From the NCBI RefSeq assembly GCF_905475395.1, contig NC_058342.1, forward strand, positions 36,736,140 to 36,800,139: 64,000 nt of DNA, given 5' to 3'. This document shows, piece by piece, positions 57,100 to 64,000 of the stretch (positions are counted from its first letter, which is position 1; each line of letters begins with the position of its first letter). Under the pieces are notes generated by a model. It ran no database searches. It was not told the origin of the DNA and saw only the letters and a program-made list of their open reading frames with translations. This DNA is from Chrysoperla carnea. Taxonomy: Eukaryota > Arthropoda > Insecta > Neuroptera > Chrysopidae. Both the position numbers and the translations under genes were made by a program.

Positions 57100-58371
57100 G
57101 TGCAGGCGCAGTGGGTTTCGTATGCAGAGTGGGTTTTGTATATGCATTTAGAAGTCCTACCGCACAAGGAGTATACTTCGACGTATTTTGAACCGCTGAA
57201 TTCGAATTTTTCAACTTGTTCGTCACTTAGAGTGCTCAGGAAATTTTTTATAAACAAATTCATTGTGTTTACGGCCATAGCTCCTAAACTATTGAAAATT
57301 TTAATAAACAATTTTGTGAAAAATCGAAAAAAAAAATTTTCTATCCGATTTCGATAAAAATTTGTAGATAAGGTAATTTTGACCCAAAGAAAACAAAAAT
57401 TGGTTTCATTTACCGATTGGGGTAGTAGTTTTTGAAATATCGCCTGAAATTAGTACAAAATTCTTGATATATCAAAAACTACTATGTAATCTGATCGCCG
57501 AATGAATCCGATTTTTGTTATTTTTGGGTCAAAATTACCTAATCTATAGAGTTTTATCGAAATCTGGTATAATTTTTTTTTTTCGATTTTCTCGATTTTT
57601 TTAAAGGGGTACCCCTTAAAAAAATTTCAAAAAATCGAAAAAAATTTCATCTTTCCGATTTGGGTGAAACTCATTTTATAAGGTAATTTTAACCCAAAAA
57701 ATTCAAAAATCGACTTCATTTAATATTTGGAGGAGTATTTTTCGAGATATCGGCAAAAATCGATCCAAAATATCATTTTTCTCAGAAACTACTAGCTCGA
57801 TCGCCAAATGAGTACGATTTTTGAATTTTTTGGGTCAAAATTACCTTATAAACCGAGTTTGATCAAATTCCGAAATATAAAAAATTTTGCCAATTTTTCG
57901 ATTTTTTCAAAGGGGTACCCCTTAAAAAAATTTCAAAAAATCGAAAAAAAATTTTCTATCCGATTTCAGTAAAACTTTGTAAATAAGGTAATTTTGACCC
58001 AAAAAGTTCAAAAATTGGATTCATTTACCGATTGGAGTAGCAATTTTTGAAATATCGCCTGAAATTACTGCAAAATTCGTGATATCTCAAAAAATACTTA
58101 TCCGATCGCCGAATTAATCCGATTTATGTAATTTTTGGGTCAAAATTACCTTATCTACAGAGTTTTATCGAAATCTGATGTAAAATAAAATGGTACAAAA
58201 TTCCTTACCAAAATTTTCAATAGTTTAGGAGCTATGGCCGTATAAACAATTAATTTGTTTATAGTTAATCCCCACTCTTAGCAAGTTGAAAATTCGGATT
58301 CAGCGGGTCAAAAAACACTTCTTGTTCGCTAGGACCTGTAAATGCATACGAAACCCACTCAGCGCCTGCAC
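57100..58371. mobile_element. TA-flanked family (GTGYAGGCGC), copy 2, long form
   Basis: The ends GTGCAGGCGCAGTGGG and, in inverse, GTGCAGGCGCTGAGTGGG have TA on both sides. The interior is made of repeated and inverted modules: GGTAATTTTGACCCAAA recurs in both orientations about six times, with CCGATTTCGATAAAA-like and AAAGGGGTACCCCTTAAAAA blocks between. No transposase. Confidence 0.7.
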
Positions 58372-58800
58372 TAAATAGTACAGATAACAGATATTTAATT
58401 AAATACAGATCTACTAAAAAATATATAAAAAAATCAAACTAATTAATAAAATATTAAATAATTATTGATGATAGATTGATTAATAATAATAATATTATTT
58501 ACCTACCTACCCATCTACAAACTTATTACTGATATAAATACACAAATAAATTAAATATACCTAATTAGGGATATCGATAGCATAAATCATCATCTATTAT
58601 AATTAATTAATTAATTAAATATAATAATTATAATAATGTGATCATTTCTTTATTAGCATATTTTAATTAATAAATATATCGACGTAATCTAATTAATTAG
58701 TAATATCATATCAATATTAAAACAATTAATTAATTAATATTTATATAATTAATTAATTAATTTAAACTTATGATAGCTGACATACACATAACAGACAACT
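58372..58800. other. AT-rich spacer between mobile elements
   Basis: Consists mainly of TTAATTAATTAATTA-type runs. No gene or other recognisable feature. Confidence 0.5.
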
Positions 58801-59547
58801 TAAGGTGATTCGGATGCTACAGGAAGGCATGAATATAATGTTTAAATAAAAATCACTTAAAATAAGATGTAATATCCATTGCATTAATTTTCTGTTAACT
58901 ACCGATCAATTTAATTAACATTTATTATGAATACATTTTAATTATTGTTTTGATTATGTTCAGGAACAAATAATAAATATGGCAACAGTGTATGTACAGT
59001 CTAAGCTTCACAATAAAATAGAATGGCTAACAAAATAAAGTAGATAATAAATATATTATTAACCTATTTATTTTTTTATTATACATAAAATGTTAATTGT
59101 TGTAAGACACACGTTATATTTTGATTTTTAGTCAGCGTCAAAGATTTACGAATTTCGCATCTACCAAAGAATTATCCTGTTTGAAATGAGCAGTACTTCA
59201 ATGCGTTGTTGCCACATTTAGTTACTGTCTTTAAACTCACAAAAAAATACAAAGATAGAGGTGTCATACAATTTTTATTTTACCGATAACTTTTGTTTTA
59301 AGTGGTCAATCGTGTTGTAACTTCGAAAAGTTATTCAATACAGGTGGATTTTTTAAATGATACTTCTTTTTATATCACGTCAAGTTTCGAGAATTCTATG
59401 AAATCCTATGCACTTCCTGTCGTTTAGAAACCTACTCGTATGCATTTGTTTGGCAGGTTTAATATTAAATATTTCGGAAAGTGTGGGGTAAATTAGTATA
59501 AAAAACGGAATGTTAACTTTGAAATAATTAGCATCCGAAATACCTAA
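58801..59547 (+). mobile_element. TTAA-flanked family (GGTATTTCGGATGCTA), copy 3
   Basis: It begins TTAAGGTGATTCGGATGCTA and ends TTAGCATCCGAAATACCTAAA. It is the inverted partner of 55694-56477, so the two form arms of roughly 750 bp around a 2.3-kb spacer. No coding frame. Confidence 0.75.
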
Positions 59548-59558
59548 ATGTTGTTATA

Positions 59559-59722
59559 GTGTAGGCGATGAGTGAGTTTCGTATTTACGAAACCGAGCCC
59601 TTAGCGAAAAAAAAACCCACATAATTTTATATATGAGACGATTGCAAATCAAAATACGTCGAAATACACTTCTTGTTCGGTGGGACCTGTAAATGCATAC
59701 GAAACCCACCCAGCGCCTACAC
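59559..59722. mobile_element. TA-flanked family (GTGYAGGCGC), copy 3, short form
   Basis: Ends GTGTAGGCGATGAGTGAG and, in inverse, GTGTAGGCGCTGGGTGGG, with TA flanks. Most of the interior is deleted (164 bp remain). It abuts the end of the preceding TTAA element. Confidence 0.7.
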
Positions 59723-59752
59723 TATTAATACGGAACAAAACATACTAATTAT

Positions 59753-60070
59753 TTAAGGAAGTTCCCTCGGCAATAATAGAAAAAATAAATTAGTAGATAA
59801 GGATCCGAATTTTTAGTTTTTTATAGTTAACGAAATATATTATTGTATAAAACAAAAATTTGGGTATCTTACCGTTCAATTAAGAGAGTTTTTATTAATT
59901 AAAAATGCACTAAATAACATAACCATCCTCATATCATGCTATGTTATTTAGTGTATTTTTAATTAATAAAAACTCTCTTAATTGATCGGTAAGATACCCA
60001 AATTTTTGTTTTATACATTATATATCTACTAATTTATTTTTTTCTATTACTGGCGAGTCACCCTCCTTAA
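59753..60070. mobile_element. 318-bp hairpin element between TTAA sites
   Basis: TTAA lies at 59753-59756 and 60067-60070. The arms match almost perfectly over about 75 bp (ATTTGGGTATCTTACCG, TCAATTAAGAGAGTTTTTATT, ACTAAATAACATA) around a 17-bp loop near 59929. A hairpin of this quality suggests recent insertion. Confidence 0.7.
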
Positions 60071-61299
60071 AACACATAAGGTAAGGTAGTTACTGTAGTA
60101 GGTACATAATACAATTATAAATATACCTATTAGTGTCTATTATCTATTGTACCGAAACCTATTACTTATCGATACCTAGGTACGATTGGGTTTGTTGCAG
60201 TTGAAAGAGCTGTTGTTGTTGCATACTGTTCACTATCACATTACTACTAGACTAACTAGACTTACTAGACTACTAGACTACTAGATGGCAGACCATGACC
60301 ACATCAAAGCACATATATCCACATCCATCACTTACACATTCTTACTATCACACAGCTAGTTTACTATCACTTACTTAATATGCCTTCATCAGATATTTTA
60401 ACAAAAAGGATACACAGACACTGTCATGATCATGGTCATGGTCATGATTAACTGTGTGTTCAGTGTCAATACAATATTATCTTTTTGTGAGCTTTTTACC
60501 CGACTGCGTAATGCAAACAAATGCTAATGTCAAGGGCGTCGCCAGTCGATGGTAAACTGCTTTATCGAGAATGGGAGAAAGTATGAATTGTAGGTACAAG
60601 TAAAAAATATAGGATATAACACGCGAAAATTTATTTTAATTTTAAAATTAGACCTATTTTATCATTAATTTACCTGAAGACAGGCGTGGATCTAGAGTTA
60701 AATTTTGGGGAGTCACAGACACTGGAATCCGGATTTATACTGGTGAGAACCGTGAACCTTTTTTGTGTTTTCGTGTGGGGGGCTTACCGAAAAATTTCTT
60801 TTTCTACATTTTTGTCCACCTTTCACCGTATGAGCGCCCTTTTTCTAAAAACTTGTTGTCAAAAATGATTTTATTATGTTTCTAATTAGTCCATTTCTGT
60901 TTGTCTATTCGTTAATAAGATAACTCAAAAGCGAAAAAAGATATCAAGTTGAATTTTTTTTTATATCGTGCTCCGATCCAAAAAAGTTAGTTTGAGTTCG
61001 TAAATTGGCAACATTGGGCCTTGTAAAGCGCAAGTAAAAGAACAAAAGTTTAAATGTAAAATTGTTTCATATAAACAAGTAAATAACTTTTGTTTGAAAC
61101 ATTTTTTCGTAAATAACTTTGTTTTCCCGTGAGAGTCTAAATTGGGGTCACAAATTTAGTTCATTTTTTCTCAATAACTATAAAAGATGGTTGATTGATT
61201 GTTATTTCTTACTAAACTCATTCGATAACTGAAATTTTGAAATCAATAGAATTTTACTTCTTTAAAGCAAGTGGGTGCTTTGAACCACTTTTTTGAATC
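60071..61299. other. Intergenic DNA with repeat fragments, no gene
   Basis: It contains CTAGACTACTAGACTACTAG (60264), GGTCATGGTCATGATTA (60436), GGGCGTCGCCAGTCGATGG (60534; its inverse is near 21155) and an inverted partial copy of the ACATGGTATA family (60885-61120, with AAAGATATCAAGTTGAA). The open frame at 60686 has no domain. Confidence 0.5.
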
Positions 61300-61690
61300 T
61301 TCAGAGGGGGGCAGCATTCGACTGTGCTCGCATGAAACTTACTAGAGCACAGTTGAGAAGGGTGGTGGGGCTCTCTTGACAGGACACTGTCAATTGAACT
61401 ATCACCTTCATAACATGGTGATCTCTAAAGATCCCACTTGTAGAGCTTGTATGGAGAATGACGAATGCAAATAACATGTACTGAAGTTTGCAGGGGGTGA
61501 AATTCAGAATGTTCGGGTTCCGAAACCTTGGAACCATCTTTCCTGAGAGAGATCCCGTCGGAGAAGCTGTGGAATTTCTGTATGGCGTTTGGCCTCGACA
61601 GAATCATTTACCCAAAGACGTCTCGTTTTCAGGTGACAGGTCGTTCTCAAGAAGGGCACAGAGGACTCTTGGTCTAGGTGATAAGGACTC
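61300..61690 (+). pseudogene. Decayed LINE tail, plus-strand copy
   Basis: It reads ARMKLTRAQLRRVVG, then with a stop and frame change TGHCQLNYHLHNMVISKDPT and CRACMENDEC, followed by the downstream part aligning to the 24752-25165 fragment (CNLQEV/FAGGEI...FR/VR..P). The same LINE family inserted twice in opposite orientation. Dead. Confidence 0.7.
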
Positions 61691-62789
61691 ATTTTTGGTA
61701 CCTTTTGTCTTAAGTCACCATTATATTTATAATCAACTATATTCAACTGTAAACCGAACCCAACACAAAACAAAATATGATAACAATTTTAATTTATTTA
61801 TAATAACGAATGCATAACTTTTAATGAATATTAAGAAATATTAATTATTAGCTATTATTATTTTGTTATAAATAATAAATAAGTAAAAGTAAAATAAAGT
61901 AATTAAATAAATGATGTTGTAAGTATGTAAGATTGTAAGTACCAACCAATAGCAGTTGTAAGTAGTAACAGAACAGTAACAGTTACTATAATAAAAAACA
62001 ACTGATAAAAATAACAGCTTTCATCCATTCATTCATAATAAATATAATTATTTGATTTGATTTGATTTAGATTTATAAAACCACACATAAACATGAATAT
62101 ATAAGCATTAGAATTACTTGAATTAAAACAACACACACATACACACACACCACACAATAAAGCACTAATTAACTAATTTATATTTTATTTAATTATTTAA
62201 ACTGAAATCTCACATAACACAACACAACACAAGACAAGAGGACATAGTTACAATCACAATCACTTTTATTATTAATAATTGATTGATAATAAATAATTAA
62301 TACAGGAAGGAAGTAATACTATTTAGATACAATTAAACCACATAAAACAACACATTTAACAGATCAGATCAGATTAGATCAAACAACACAGTACATTACA
62401 ATCATATAAATATAAATTAATTATATTTATATTAAATAAAACAATACTTCATACTTAGTTGTGTGTGTATAATAATTAATACTTGATAGTTGTTATATTA
62501 TTAAAACATTTGTGAAGTTATAATTAATTATATTAAAATTTCTTGTTTTATTTTGAAACTAAATCAAAACTGTTGTTGTTTCTATTTTAATTAAGTTTTT
62601 AAATTTTAATAATAATAATAATATTATTATCAACATGGCAGTCCTATGACTAGCTATGGTTATTGGTAGTCTATAATACTGTATTACTGTTACTGTACTG
62701 TCTGTCTGTACACTCTGTAATAGTAATATGGTAATGGTAGCTGGTTGGTCTTGGTACATGTTAGATGGTAGCACAACACAACACAATCT
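61691..62789. other. AT-rich intergenic DNA, no gene
   Basis: Runs such as ACACACACATACACACACACC (62130), CACAACACAACACAAGACAAG (62217) and AATAATAATAATAATATTATT (62609). Small frames at 61488 and 62559 have no domain support. Confidence 0.5.
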
Positions 62790-63100
62790 TAGATCATTTA
62801 TTACTAGATAAGGCCCATCGTGTACCCAGCACCAGTATGTACATTTTAGTTTCACAGAGAAAATTAACAAAGACAATAATACAATATTCAAATAGTTGAT
62901 AGAGAAACATAATACCAGAGCATGGTATTCAATGCGCATGATCGTATTGACGAAAATTAGCTAAAGTTCTTTAATTAATTCTGTGTTAAAGTTATAAAAA
63001 AAATGGTTAGATATTGTTTTATTTGCAAGAAATATTTTAATGTAGACATGTATCACAGATTACGTAAAGTTAAGTCATTAAATAATATTTATTAAATGGA
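62790..63100 (+). mobile_element. THAP-carrying element family, copy 3
   Basis: It starts TTAGATCATTTATTACTAG and follows the copy at 30688. At 63004 an ATG opens MVRYCFICKKYFNVDMYHRL then RKVKSLNNIY and a stop. The CFIC and YHRLRK pattern is THAP-like, as in copy 2, and the two copies differ mostly by substitutions that keep the frame. Confidence 0.55.
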
Positions 63101-63388
63101 AATTATTATCTTGTAAATACGCTCTTGCATTTATTATACTTCTCAATCTTCTTTAAGAGGTGGCTGCCATATCCAGTTAGCATATTTTCAAAGAACACAA
63201 TCAACTACAAACATACAAACAGTACCTACAGACGTTAGAATTCACTTAACTTATACTGTACAGAGAATATATCGGTAAAGGTACTTTACAGAGAATATAT
63301 CGGTTTACTGATATAGTCTCTGTACTGTATTTCATAGTCATACCTGTAGCCTGTACCTCGTAGTCGTAGTACTAACTATATCTACATC

Positions 63389-63633
63389 GGGCGTTTTCCG
63401 AAATATATATCAGTATACTGGCTATTGGTTACTGACGGTATAAATCGACACCATACTGATGATTCGTTTCAAAATAAACTGATCAACGCCAAATTTTAAC
63501 TGTATTCTATTTCAAAAGAATGGAAATGTTAGCTATTACGACAATTTATCGTGTTGCTGTATTATTTATCGCGTTTTATTCATAACGTCGTTATTACTGG
63601 CCAGTAGACTGATATATATAACGGCTAACGCCC
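63389..63633. mobile_element. PIF/Harbinger-like miniature element with ATC duplication
   Basis: The left end GGGCGTTTTCCGAAATATAT and, in inverse, the right end GGGCGTTAGCCGTTATATAT continue into ATCAGTATACTGG/ATCAGTCTACTGG. ATC flanks both sides. Relative of 26352-26709. Confidence 0.6.
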
Positions 63634-64000
63634 ATCGTACACTGTATTAGCACTAGGTACTAGTGTGTGTTCATTGTGTACCTACCAAGAAGACTAGAAT
63701 AGAGGAAAGTTAACTCTGCATTACGAGCAATGCATTCGATGGACCCAAACTCATATACGTCCGAAACTTATCTGAATTTGGCGGCACTGGTCGTATCCCA
63801 CGACCATATGTATTGGTTCTGCGCAACTGCGTTACATCTCCGTCGTTAGTTATAGCATAACTCTGTAATCTTACGTGTTGTGTGATTGTTTGTTTAATAA
63901 GTTGTTTATATTTTATAATCATCAGATATTAAAGAATAAAATTGATTTGCCGCCAAATTCAGAACTCAATTGTCTTTACGTCAATTGAACAATAAAAAGT
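63634..64000. other. End of window, nothing identified
   Basis: Slightly less AT-rich than its surroundings. A 70-codon minus-strand frame (63922-63710) shows no domain or splice context. The palindromic-looking phrase GTCTTTACGTCAATTG lies at the very end. Confidence 0.4.

Overview
The window is nuclear DNA of an arthropod, most likely an insect. It is strongly AT-rich, the genes are split by short GT-AG introns, the proteins are clear animal orthologues, and introns and gaps are packed with short inverted-repeat transposons. I cannot settle the insect order: hemipteran and hymenopteran are both plausible, and nothing in the sequence decides it. There are no bacterial-type operons, CRISPR arrays or rRNA genes. 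Most of the open frames that can be read are shadows or transposon debris.

Six protein-coding genes can be rebuilt exon by exon, with intron phases that agree throughout. They are a kinesin-13 microtubule depolymerase (144-4391, +), a phospholipid scramblase (8257-12587, +), a concentrative nucleoside transporter (16824-13391, -), an ABHD18-like alpha/beta hydrolase (30500-26883, -), mitochondrial ClpP protease (33959-32572, -) and an SLIT-ROBO Rho GTPase-activating protein (51034-42659, -). The last gene has a second, phase-compatible first coding exon at 56744-56669. One further possible exon or gene remnant lies at 34554-34317. The two plus-strand genes come first and the four minus-strand genes follow. 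They belong to unrelated pathways (spindle and microtubules, membrane lipid asymmetry, nucleoside uptake, unknown hydrolase, mitochondrial proteolysis, actin and membrane signalling), and nothing suggests they are co-regulated.

The rest is mobile-element territory, richest at 16.9-26.9 kb, 34.5-42.6 kb and 51-64 kb. Families I could define from several copies or from target-site duplications are: a 5-copy fold-back family beginning TACAGGGTGTTCTGTTATTG; a TA-flanked family with ends GTGYAGGCGC (3 copies); a TTAA-flanked family with ends GGTATTTCGGATGCTA (3 copies, one split by a Helitron-like insert, two facing each other as a large inverted repeat); a roughly 300-bp family with an 8-bp target duplication (3 units at 51.7-52.9 kb); hAT-like, pogo/Tigger-like and PIF/Harbinger-like miniature elements; a family carrying a possible THAP-zinc-finger start (3 copies); a tRNA-derived SINE; and two decayed LINE RNase H tails. 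There is also a 316-bp tandem satellite (7.05-7.86 kb) and a 48-bp in-frame minisatellite (23.4-23.6 kb).

The points most worth following up are the alternative first exons of the GAP gene, the eroded calcium-binding motif of the scramblase, the THAP-carrying element family, the nested Helitron insertion and the unexplained exon at 34.3 kb.
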